DNA from: CANCDA01 sp043757205
GTDB lineage: Bacteria > Pseudomonadota > Gammaproteobacteria > Burkholderiales > Burkholderiaceae_C
Direction: 5' to 3'
Assembly (NCBI GenBank): GCA_043757205.1
Contig: JAYVPU010000068.1
Location: forward strand, 1-9,786
DNA length: 9,786 nt
Shown: positions 1 to 6,471 of the stretch, in pieces
Numbering within the stretch: position 1 is the first letter of the stretch
How the letters are laid out: each line of letters opens with the position of its first letter
Translations under genes and position numbers: made by a program
The notes under the pieces: generated by a model
What the model was told of the DNA's origin: nothing
The model's database searches: none
Seen by the model: only the letters and a program-made list of their open reading frames with translations

Positions 1-257
1 TTTCGACGTTCAAATCGAGACCAGACTGAAACACCAAATTCAACAAGTAAATCATTAACTTACGACGTCCTGATGTGCAAACGTTGGGACACTACTGGCT
101 TGGAATAATATTTTTCTGAACAAACAACTGAAAAGCACCGTTTATGTCAATTTCGCCATAAAGACTATGACATTCTGTTCACCTTTGGAATTACTGACTT
201 AATTCTCAAATTACCGTTTTAATTACTACGATCATAACCACCAGCCTCGGCCCCACC
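1..257. other. AT-rich stretch without a recognisable gene
   Basis: By hand count, bases 1-240 are about 36% G+C (86 of 240), against about 63% for 241-300. I recognise no gene here. On the plus strand, frame 1 is open from base 1 to a TAA at 106-108 and frame 2 from base 2 to a TAA at 56-58. Either could be the tail of a gene entering from the left, but both are too short to identify. A TAATAT with TTGGGA 16 bp upstream (84-111, plus) resembles a sigma-70 promoter at 4 of 6 positions per box, but no gene follows it. GAATTA and TAATTC (188-205) form a weak hairpin without a T-tract, so I see no convincing glmS terminator. The low G+C may mark foreign DNA or simply a long intergenic region. 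Confidence 0.6.
144..173. repeat. Inverted repeat ATGTCA / TGACAT
   Basis: ATGTCA at 144-149 and TGACAT at 168-173 are exact reverse complements separated by 18 bases. The heptamer ACCGTTT occurs at 137-143, touching the left arm, and again at 213-219. An imperfect direct repeat, ACTGAAA followed by CACC, occurs at 25-35 and 127-139. Such short repeats in AT-rich DNA can arise by chance. They could also be protein-binding sites near a transposon end or promoter. No function can be assigned. Confidence 0.3.
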
Positions 258-292
258 TCACTCCACCGTCACACTCTTCGCCAAATTACGCG
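233..292 (-). other. attTn7-type target at the glmS 3' end
   Basis: The last glmS codons (258 to about 290) encode NLAKSVTVE and then TGA. This is the conserved tail that TnsD-type proteins of Tn7 relatives recognise. Established knowledge: Tn7 inserts about 23-25 bp beyond the glmS stop, which here is about 233-236. That is where GC-rich sequence (239-257) gives way to AT-rich sequence. I do not see a TGT/ACA transposon terminus at the expected place, so the window shows an intact potential target, not a proven insertion. Confidence 0.5.
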
Positions 293-2108
293 GCTTGTCC
301 ACATCCGTTCCCCGCGCGCAAGCCGTGTGATAGGCCAGCAGTTGCAAAGGCACGACGTGCAGCAGCGGGGACAGGGCGCCGTAGTGCTCGGGCATGCGGA
401 TGACGTGCAGGCCTTCGCCGCTCTCGATGCGGCTGTCGGCATCGGCCAGCACGTAGAGCACGCCACCGCGTGCGCGCACCTCGTGCAGATTGCTTTTGAG
501 CTTTTCCAGCAAGGCGTCGTTAGGGGCCACGGTGACGACGGGCATCGCGCTGGTGACCAGGGCCAGCGGGCCGTGCTTGAGTTCGCCCGCCGGGTAGGCC
601 TCGGCGTGGATGTAGCTGATCTCTTTGAGCTTGAGTGCGCCTTCCATGGCGATGGGGTAGTGCAGGCCCCGGCCCAGGAACAGGGCGTTTTCCATGCGGG
701 CAAAGTCATCCGCCCAGCTGATGAGTTGCGGCTCCAACGCCAACACGGATTGCAAGGCGACGGGCAGGTGGCGCATGGACTTGATGTGGCGTGCTTCGGT
801 CTCGGCGGACAAATGCCCCCGACTCTTGGCCAGCGCCAGCGTCAGCAGGAACAAGCCCGCCAGTTGCGCGGTGAAGGCCTTGGTAGAGGCCACACCGATC
901 TCCACACCCGCACGGGTGATGTAGGCCAACTTGCATTCGCGCACCATGGCGCTAGTGGCCACGTTGCAAATCGTCAGGGTCTGGGTCATGCCCAGGCTTT
1001 GTGCGTGACGCAGCGCGGCCAGGGTGTCGGCGGTCTCACCCGACTGGGTGATGGTGACCACCAGGGTCTTGGGGTTGGGCACGGAGTCGCGGTAACGGTA
1101 TTCGCTGGCCACTTCCACCTGGGTCGGGATGTGGGCGATGCTCTCCAGCCAGTACTTGGCGGTGCAGCCGCTGTAGTAGCTGGTGCCACAGGCCAGGATG
1201 AGCACGGAGTCGATCTCGCTGAAAGTCTGTTTCGCTAAGGGGCCAAACAGTTCGGGCACGATGGACTCCACACCTTCCAGCGTGTCGGCAATGGCGCGCG
1301 GCTGCTCGAAGATTTCTTTTTGCATGTAGTGGCGGTACGGCCCCAGTTCTGCCGCGCCGCTGTGGGCGTGCACGGTTTTGACTTCGCGCTGCACCGGCTG
1401 GTGCTGGCGGTCAAAAATGCTGTAGCGGCCCAAACGTATGTCCACCATATCGCCTTCTTCCAGGTACACGATCTGATCCGTCACACCGGCCAGGGCCATG
1501 GCATCACTGGCCAAAAAGGTCTCTGCACCGCCATTACCCACACCCAGAATCAGCGGCGAGCCGGAACGTGCGCCAATCACGCGCTGCGGTTCATCATGGT
1601 GAAACACGGCAATGGCGTAGGCCCCGTGCAGCTGGGCGATGGCGGCTTTGACGGCCTGGAAGATGTCGCCCGCATACAGCGAATCGACCAGATGGCAGAT
1701 GACTTCGGTATCGGTCTGACTGCTGAACACATAGCCTTTGGCCTTGAGCGCGGCGCGCAGCTCGTCGTGGTTCTCGATGATGCCGTTGTGCACCAGGGCC
1801 ACACGGGCGGGCTGGGCTGCGGCATCGGCACCGGGGCCGTGGCTGAAGTGCGGGTGCGCGTTGTGCACAGCGGGCGCACCGTGCGTGGCCCAGCGGGTGT
1901 GGGCAATGTCGGTGTTGCCCTCAAAGTGGCTTAGCGCCACCTGCTCGGCCAGCTCGGACACACGAGAGGTACTGCGCGCGCGCTTGAGGCCGCCCGCATG
2001 CACGGCCACGCCGCACGAGTCATAGCCCCGGTACTCCAGACGCTGCAAACCCTGCACCAGCACGGGAACGATATTGCGATTTGAGACTGCGCCAACAATG
2101 CCACACAT
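258..2108 (-). CDS. glmS: Glutamine--fructose-6-phosphate aminotransferase (isomerizing)
   Basis: This cytosolic enzyme makes glucosamine-6-phosphate from fructose-6-phosphate and glutamine, the committed step to UDP-GlcNAc. The 616-residue protein is full length (E. coli 609). It begins MCGIVGAV, where Cys2 becomes the N-terminal nucleophile of the class II glutaminase domain (about 2-230). Two SIS sugar-isomerase domains follow, with CGTSYYSG from Cys307, a TQSGETADT sugar-phosphate loop, and GELKHGP with His512 (E. coli His504 without Met). The tail is NLAKSVTVE, in which Lys611 matches the E. coli Schiff-base lysine. The ATG at 2106-2108 is preceded by GGAG (2117-2120) with an 8-nt spacer. 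It is the last gene of a leftward glmU-kinase-glmS cluster, 126 bp after the kinase. I see no glmS ribozyme, which would not be expected in a proteobacterium. Identity is certain. Confidence 0.98.
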   Translation of the reverse strand: MCGIVGAVSNRNIVPVLVQGLQRLEYRGYDSCGVAVHAGGLKRARSTSRVSELAEQVALSHFEGNTDIAHTRWATHGAPAVHNAHPHFSHGPGADAAAQPARVALVHNGIIENHDELRAALKAKGYVFSSQTDTEVICHLVDSLYAGDIFQAVKAAIAQLHGAYAIAVFHHDEPQRVIGARSGSPLILGVGNGGAETFLASDAMALAGVTDQIVYLEEGDMVDIRLGRYSIFDRQHQPVQREVKTVHAHSGAAELGPYRHYMQKEIFEQPRAIADTLEGVESIVPELFGPLAKQTFSEIDSVLILACGTSYYSGCTAKYWLESIAHIPTQVEVASEYRYRDSVPNPKTLVVTITQSGETADTLAALRHAQSLGMTQTLTICNVATSAMVRECKLAYITRAGVEIGVASTKAFTAQLAGLFLLTLALAKSRGHLSAETEARHIKSMRHLPVALQSVLALEPQLISWADDFARMENALFLGRGLHYPIAMEGALKLKEISYIHAEAYPAGELKHGPLALVTSAMPVVTVAPNDALLEKLKSNLHEVRARGGVLYVLADADSRIESGEGLHVIRMPEHYGALSPLLHVVPLQLLAYHTACARGTDVDKPRNLAKSVTVE

Positions 2109-2234
2109 AAGAAAAGCTCCAGAGGTTGAAAGGGGACTGCGTGAAGGAGAGGGGGTCAGCGAACTGACTCAGGGCGCTATGGTAGCCCGTGGCAAAGCCT
2201 TGGCCGGTGAATTTTTCACGAAAGCTCGCCGGAT
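2109..2234 (-). promoter_or_regulatory. glmS leader with short hairpins
   Basis: This 126-bp gap lies between the kinase stop and the glmS start. On the transcribed strand it holds GTGAA-AAA-TTCAC (2207-2219), then a GGGCTA...TAGCGCCC stem with one bulge (2172-2188), then GTCAG-TTCG-CTGAC (2155-2168), whose loop has the sequence UUCG. None is followed by a T-tract, so none looks like an intrinsic terminator, and read-through from the kinase is plausible. A ribosome binding site GGAG (2117-2120) serves glmS. I see no strong sigma-70 promoter. The hairpins are seen in the sequence; a regulatory role is inference. Confidence 0.35.
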
Positions 2235-3011
2235 TCAGTTGGGCAAGGTCTGCGGCAAAGTAAACCGGACGACACAACCCGCGCCCAAGCCGCCTTCCGC
2301 CTCCATTGCACCGCCATGGTGCTCGACCAGCTTGCGTGCCAAGGCCAAGCCAAGCCCCAGGCCGTCGAATTCGCTGGCCGAGTGCAAGCGCCGAAAGACA
2401 CCAAACATTTGCTCTTGCGCGTTGGCACTCAAGCGGAAGCCAACACCGTTGTCCTTCACGAACAGGGTGCATTGGTCTGTGCCCGGTTCGACTTGCCAAC
2501 CGACTTGGATGCAGGCTACGTCCCGTGGGCGCGTGAACTTGATCGCGTTAGACAGCAAATGCCCCCAGACCTGCTGCACCATGGCGGCGTCACCTTGCAG
2601 CACGGGGAAGTCATCGGCCACCCGCCAGTCAATCTGACGACCGGCCGTTTGATGAGCCAACCCCGCCAGCGACTGCGCAATCAGGGCAGGCTGATTCAGC
2701 GCCACTTTTTTGGGATTCACCCGCTCCAGCTTGGACAAGGCCACCAGGCCTTCCATCTGCTGGCCCAGCAACCGCGCCGCTGTAGTCACTGTGTCCAGGT
2801 AATGGGTGGCGTCGCTGGTCAGGCCCGCACCCAATTCTTCGCGCAACAGACCGGAGTAGGCGGTGATGTGGCGCAGGTGAGCCCGCAGATCGTGCGATAT
2901 GGCGTGGGAGAAGGTTTCCGCCCCCGCACGGGCCTGTGCCAGCTCGGCCTGTAGCTGCGCCAGTGACGCCGCCTCAGGGGCAACCGACGATGGCGGCTCA
3001 GACATGCTCAT
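2235..3011 (-). CDS. Orphan soluble sensor histidine kinase (HisKA + HATPase_c)
   Basis: The 258-residue protein consists almost only of a kinase core. Residues 14-34 look like a short coiled-coil linker. The H-box SHDLRAHLRH gives phospho-acceptor His40; the usual Pro of SHDLRxPLR is His45 here. The ATP-binding domain shows the N-box LLSNAIKF (Asn155), the G1 box DNGVGF (187-192), an F-box around MFGVFRRLH, and a G2 box GLGLGLALARK (217-227). There is no signal peptide, membrane segment, PAS or GAF domain, so it should be cytosolic. The H-box style resembles phytochrome-like kinases. Its start lies 15 bp after the glmU stop, which leaves no room for a lost sensor domain and suggests co-transcription. 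The ATG at 3009-3011 has only a weak AGG upstream, and a second ATG lies two codons in (3003-3005). No response regulator is in the window. The signal and partner are unknown. Confidence 0.9.
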   Translation of the reverse strand: MSMSEPPSSVAPEAASLAQLQAELAQARAGAETFSHAISHDLRAHLRHITAYSGLLREELGAGLTSDATHYLDTVTTAARLLGQQMEGLVALSKLERVNPKKVALNQPALIAQSLAGLAHQTAGRQIDWRVADDFPVLQGDAAMVQQVWGHLLSNAIKFTRPRDVACIQVGWQVEPGTDQCTLFVKDNGVGFRLSANAQEQMFGVFRRLHSASEFDGLGLGLALARKLVEHHGGAMEAEGGLGAGCVVRFTLPQTLPN

Positions 3012-3026
3012 GGCCTGGGTTCGGTC

Positions 3027-4457
3027 TTATTGCTTCTTGGCCGGGCGCGCCCAGTTGGCTAGGCTCACCTGCTTGGCGCGCGCCACGGTCAACACACCCG
3101 GGGCCGTGTCTTGGGTGATGGTGGAGCCGCCGCCCACCGTGCCGCCCGAGCCAATGGTGACGGGTGCGACCAGCACGCAGTTGCTACCGATGTGCACGTC
3201 ATGCTCAATCACCGTCTTGTGCTTGTTGACCCCGTCGTAATTGGCGGTGATGCTGCCCGCCCCAAAATTGACGCGCTCCCCCAAGGCCGAGTCACCCACA
3301 TACGCCAGGTGATTGGCCTTGGCACCCTTGGCGAGTGTGGAATTTTTCACCTCGACAAAATTGCCAATGTGCACCTGTTCGCCCAGCCTGGCCCCAGGCC
3401 GCAAGCGCGCAAACGGGCCCACCAACGCACCCGCACCCACCACGATCTGATCTTTGGCGCTGCTGCTGCCCCCGTCGATATGGGTGAAAGGGTGAATCAC
3501 CGCACCGGCCTCGATGCGGGCATGGGCGATGACGCAATGCGCGCCAATCTTCACGTCCTCACCCAGCACCACCTGGCCTTCAAAAATACAGTTGACGTCG
3601 ATTTCCACGTCTTGCCCGCACGTCAGCTCACCGCGCACGTCAAAACGGGCCGGGTCGGCCAAGCGCACGCCTTGCACCATCAGCGCCTCGGCGCGGCGCA
3701 ACTGGTGCGCGCGCTCCAGCTCAGCCAGTTGCACCGGACTGTTGATACCGGCCACTTGCAGTGGGTCGTTGATCTTGTGCGCCACCACCGGCACACCATC
3801 GGCCACGGCGAACTTGACCACGTCGGTCAAGTAGAACTCGCCTTGGGCGTTCTTGTTGTCCAGCCGGGCCAGCCAGGGTTTGAGCAGCTTCGCGGGCACG
3901 GCCATGATGCCGCTGTACACCTCTTTGATGGCGTGCTGGGCGGGCGTAGCGTCTTTGTGTTCGACGATGGCTTGCACACCACCGGTATCAGAGCGCACGA
4001 TGCGGCCATAGCCCGTGGGGTCGGCAAAGTCGATCGTCAGCAGGGCGAGTTGGGTGCCGTCGCAGGCTGTAATCAAGTCACGCAATGTGTCAGTCTGGGT
4101 CAGCGGCACATCGCCCGACAGAATCACCACCACGCCGTCATCGGGCAGTACGGGCACGGTCTGCTGTACCGCGTGGCCGGTGCCGAGTTGCGGCTCCTGG
4201 CGCACAAATTCAAGGGTAAAACCAGCGGTATCGCCCGTAGAACGTGCGAGAGCTGCTTCAACTTCCATAGCACCGTGGCCGGTAATCACCACCACCCGAC
4301 GCGCCGTCAAGTCACCCGCCCGGTCCACCACGTGCTGCAACAAAGCACGCCCGGCCAAACGATGCAATACTTTGGGCAGTTTGCTCTTCATGCGCGTGCC
4401 CTTGCCGGCGGCCATGATGACCACGTCCAGTAGGGCTGCTTGTTTCACTTGACTCAT
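3027..4457 (-). CDS. glmU: Bifunctional UDP-GlcNAc pyrophosphorylase / glucosamine-1-phosphate N-acetyltransferase
   Basis: GlmU acetylates glucosamine-1-phosphate using acetyl-CoA and then joins the product to UTP, giving UDP-GlcNAc for peptidoglycan and LPS. The 476-residue length fits the family (E. coli 456). The N-terminal nucleotidyltransferase domain carries the motif MAAGKGTRM (15-23) followed by LPKVLH. The C-terminal half is a left-handed beta-helix of hexapeptide repeats. It contains KANHLAYVGD with the likely catalytic His383 (E. coli His363), and GAGSITANYDG. The ATG at 4455-4457 is preceded by AGAGGA (4463-4468) with a 5-nt spacer. It is the first gene of the leftward cluster, with the kinase 15 bp behind it. 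It is divergent from the lipoprotein gene, and its 5' leader overlaps the inverted repeat at 4476-4508. Identity is certain. Confidence 0.98.
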   Translation of the reverse strand: MSQVKQAALLDVVIMAAGKGTRMKSKLPKVLHRLAGRALLQHVVDRAGDLTARRVVVITGHGAMEVEAALARSTGDTAGFTLEFVRQEPQLGTGHAVQQTVPVLPDDGVVVILSGDVPLTQTDTLRDLITACDGTQLALLTIDFADPTGYGRIVRSDTGGVQAIVEHKDATPAQHAIKEVYSGIMAVPAKLLKPWLARLDNKNAQGEFYLTDVVKFAVADGVPVVAHKINDPLQVAGINSPVQLAELERAHQLRRAEALMVQGVRLADPARFDVRGELTCGQDVEIDVNCIFEGQVVLGEDVKIGAHCVIAHARIEAGAVIHPFTHIDGGSSSAKDQIVVGAGALVGPFARLRPGARLGEQVHIGNFVEVKNSTLAKGAKANHLAYVGDSALGERVNFGAGSITANYDGVNKHKTVIEHDVHIGSNCVLVAPVTIGSGGTVGGGSTITQDTAPGVLTVARAKQVSLANWARPAKKQ

Positions 4458-4475
4458 GTTGTTCCTCTGGGGTTG

Positions 4476-4508
4476 GGGACAGCGCTGCGTTACGCTTGCG
4501 TCTGTCCC
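4476..4508. repeat. Nested inverted repeat between glmU and the lipoprotein gene
   Basis: GGGACAG (4476-4482) and CTGTCCC (4502-4508) are exact reverse complements 19 bases apart. Within them, GCGT-T-ACGC (4487-4495) is another perfect inverted repeat on nearly the same axis (centre 4491, outer centre 4492). It occupies the roughly 70-bp divergent gap and would lie in the glmU leader or promoter. It could be an operator or an RNA hairpin. There is no T-tract, so it does not look like a terminator. Confidence 0.5.
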
Positions 4509-4530
4509 GCACTATTTGATGTTTATTCGC

Positions 4531-5415
4531 ATGTCTACTTCTGCCCGCCTCTCGACGATGCTGCCCCGCATTATCAGCGTACTTTTGTTCGTCTTGATGA
4601 CGGGGTGCAGCGCCATCAAGCTGGGCTACAACAACGCGCCGTCAATCACCTACTGGTGGCTGGACGGCTACCTCGACCTCAATGACGTGCAGTCGCTCCA
4701 GGTGCGAGACGGCTTGACCACACTGCACGCCTGGCACCGCGCCCAGGCCTTGCCCGCCTATGCCGACGCACTGCAAAAAATGCAGCAGCTTGTGCCCGCC
4801 AAAGGCAGCCCCGATCAGCTCTGCGCCGTGGTCACCGAGGTGCGCGGCTTCATGCAGCACATCGGCGTCAAGGCGGCGGAGCCTTTGAGCAAACTCACTC
4901 CCACACTTCGGCAAGAGCAGTTCAAATACCTGGCGCAGCAATACGAGAAAAAGAATAAAAAATGGCGTGAAGAATGGCTGGACCTGAGCCCCGAAGCGCT
5001 GATCGAGCACCGGGTCAAAGTGGGCGTAGAACGCTTTCAAAATCTCTATGGCCGTCTGCAAGAATCACAGCGCGTCGCGTTGCGCCAGGGCATCGCCAAT
5101 TCCCCCTTTGACGCCAGCCTCAGCTACAAAGAAATCCTGCGCCGCCAGCAAGACATCTTGCGCACCCTGGCCGAGCACAGCAACAACGCAGACCGCCCCG
5201 CCCACGTGAAAGCCGAACTGCTGGCCCTGATCGACCGCAGCCTGAACTCGCCTGACACTGCCTACCGCCAGCAGCAAGAACGCTTGATTTCAGAAGGCTG
5301 CGAAATGATGGCCAAGCTGCATAACAGCATCACACCAACGCAGCGCCAAAAGGCCATGGAGGTGCTGAAAGATTACGAGACCGATGCGCGGCTATTGGCG
5401 GCGCAAAGATCTTGA
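4531..5415 (+). CDS. Putative lipoprotein, DUF6279-like
   Basis: From the ATG at 4531 the protein is 294 residues long. Residues 10-26 (MLPRIISVLLFVLMTGC) form a lipoprotein signal ending in a TGC lipobox, with Cys26 (codon 4606-4608) as the lipidation site, so it should be anchored in an envelope membrane. The mature start, SAIKLGYNNAPSITYWWLDG, matches my recollection of DUF6279 lipoproteins, whose function is unknown to me. The rest is probably mostly helical, rich in charged residues and Gln, with a KKNKKWREEW stretch. Other in-frame starts are at 4456 (overlapping the glmU start codon), 4519 and 4558. None has a clear ribosome binding site; I chose 4531 for a normal-length signal peptide with basic residues, and 4558 is also possible. 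The gene converges on the MBL gene with 25 bp between the two stops. Confidence 0.8.
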   Translation: MSTSARLSTMLPRIISVLLFVLMTGCSAIKLGYNNAPSITYWWLDGYLDLNDVQSLQVRDGLTTLHAWHRAQALPAYADALQKMQQLVPAKGSPDQLCAVVTEVRGFMQHIGVKAAEPLSKLTPTLRQEQFKYLAQQYEKKNKKWREEWLDLSPEALIEHRVKVGVERFQNLYGRLQESQRVALRQGIANSPFDASLSYKEILRRQQDILRTLAEHSNNADRPAHVKAELLALIDRSLNSPDTAYRQQQERLISEGCEMMAKLHNSITPTQRQKAMEVLKDYETDARLLAAQRS

Positions 5416-5440
5416 ACTTTAGCGCGTGCGTCCAGCAGCC

Positions 5441-6445
5441 TCACGCCTGCAAAGCCTTCCACATCGCCTGATCCCGCTCAGCCGTCCAGATGCGCGGATT
5501 TTTGATGCCTTGGGCTTCATCATAGGCACGGCTCACGTCGAAGGGCAGGCAGTGTTCGTAGATGAAGACGTGGCCGAAGACGGGGTCCATGCTTTTGCGG
5601 GTGTGGGCCATGGCGGCTTTGAGGTCCATGCCCTGCGCGGCGGCTTCTTGCCCGGCCTTGAACAGCAGCTCGACCCAGCGCTGGGTGTAGTCCAGCGCCT
5701 TGTTGACATTGGCGCGGCCCATCATGGCTTCACCCCGGCCCGGCACGATGGCCTGCGCATCCAGGGCGCGCAGCGCCTCCAGCGTGGCAGGCCATTCGGC
5801 CAATTGCGCGTCACCGGTATAGACGCCGGCCTCAAACTCCACCAGGTCACCTGAAAACAGCACTTTCTCGGCCTCCACCCAGGCGATGGTGTCGCCGCGT
5901 GTGTGGCCGGGGCCGGGGCTCCAGATCTGCACCACCACGCCGCCCAGGTTGATGGACAGCTTGCCGGGGGCTTCGCCCTTGGCCGGGTTACCGCCGCCAA
6001 TCACCATGGACGGCCAAGTCAGGCCGGGCACGCTTTCGGCGTTGCGAAACAGGCGCGGGAAGCGCTCCATCTCGCTTTGCATGTCTTGCGCGCCGCGCTC
6101 TTTGATCAGTTCCAGCGTGCCCTGGCTGGCGATGATCTCGGTCGCGCCCTCAGCCACATAGGCGCTGGCCCCGAGCACCCGCACCGCGTGGTAGTGGGTG
6201 AGCAGCACGTACTTGATGGGTTTGTCGCTGATGGTGCGGATTTTTGCAATCAGGTCGCGCGCCATGACGGGTGTGGCGGTGGCGTCGCTGACCATGATGC
6301 AGTTGTCGCCAATGATGACGCCGGAGTTCGGGTCGCCCTCGGTGGTGTAAGCCCAGCAGTGTTGGCTGAGTTGTTTGAAGGTGGTTTTCTTATCCGTCAG
6401 GTCAGCTTGGGAGGCAAAGGCTTTTGTCGCTTGGGTGGAGGTCAT
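5441..6445 (-). CDS. MBL-fold protein with an incomplete metal-binding set
   Basis: The 334-residue protein has the metallo-beta-lactamase-fold layout: a strand ending LLTHYHAVRVLGA, then GPGHTRGDT, FSGDLVE and IVPGRGEAM. Against the usual HxHxDH...H...D...H set, His84, His86, His181 and Asp200 are kept. The Asp and His of the first motif are Val88 and Arg89, and the last His is Arg237. One metal site therefore looks complete, while the other has lost three of four ligands. No signal peptide is visible, so it is probably cytosolic. The ATG at 6443-6445 is preceded by AAGGAA (6452-6457) with a 6-nt spacer. It lies 26 bp downstream of the cyclo-ligase gene on the same strand and is likely co-transcribed. 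The substrate is unknown. Fold assignment is secure; hydrolase activity is uncertain. Confidence 0.88.
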   Translation of the reverse strand: MTSTQATKAFASQADLTDKKTTFKQLSQHCWAYTTEGDPNSGVIIGDNCIMVSDATATPVMARDLIAKIRTISDKPIKYVLLTHYHAVRVLGASAYVAEGATEIIASQGTLELIKERGAQDMQSEMERFPRLFRNAESVPGLTWPSMVIGGGNPAKGEAPGKLSINLGGVVVQIWSPGPGHTRGDTIAWVEAEKVLFSGDLVEFEAGVYTGDAQLAEWPATLEALRALDAQAIVPGRGEAMMGRANVNKALDYTQRWVELLFKAGQEAAAQGMDLKAAMAHTRKSMDPVFGHVFIYEHCLPFDVSRAYDEAQGIKNPRIWTAERDQAMWKALQA

Positions 6446-6471
6446 CGTAAGTTCCTTGTGGGTCGCGTGGA

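Noticed and set aside
1..108. Two short open frames on the plus strand (frame 1 to TAA at 106-108, frame 2 to TAA at 56-58) that might be the C-terminus of a gene entering from the left
   Set aside because: Both are too short, lie in AT-rich DNA, and cannot both be coding. I recognise neither translation.
233..240. Transposon terminus of a Tn7-like element at the expected insertion point
   Set aside because: No TGT/ACA end or visible target duplication occurs here, so only a potential target site and a composition break are reported.
3111..4433. A 440-residue open frame on the plus strand, antisense to glmU, and a similar 303-residue one at 327-1238 antisense to glmS
   Set aside because: They are rich in His, Gln, Gly and Val and show no family motifs, as expected for shadows of GC-rich genes. 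The opposite strand carries certain genes.
4456..4530. Upstream ATG at 4456 for the lipoprotein gene
   Set aside because: It overlaps the glmU start codon and would place 50 residues before the lipobox Cys, too long for a normal lipoprotein signal.
5416..5446. Bidirectional terminator between the convergent lipoprotein and MBL genes (GCGTG at 5424-5428, CACGC at 5442-5446)
   Set aside because: The stem is only 5 bp with a 13-base loop and no T-tract on either strand.
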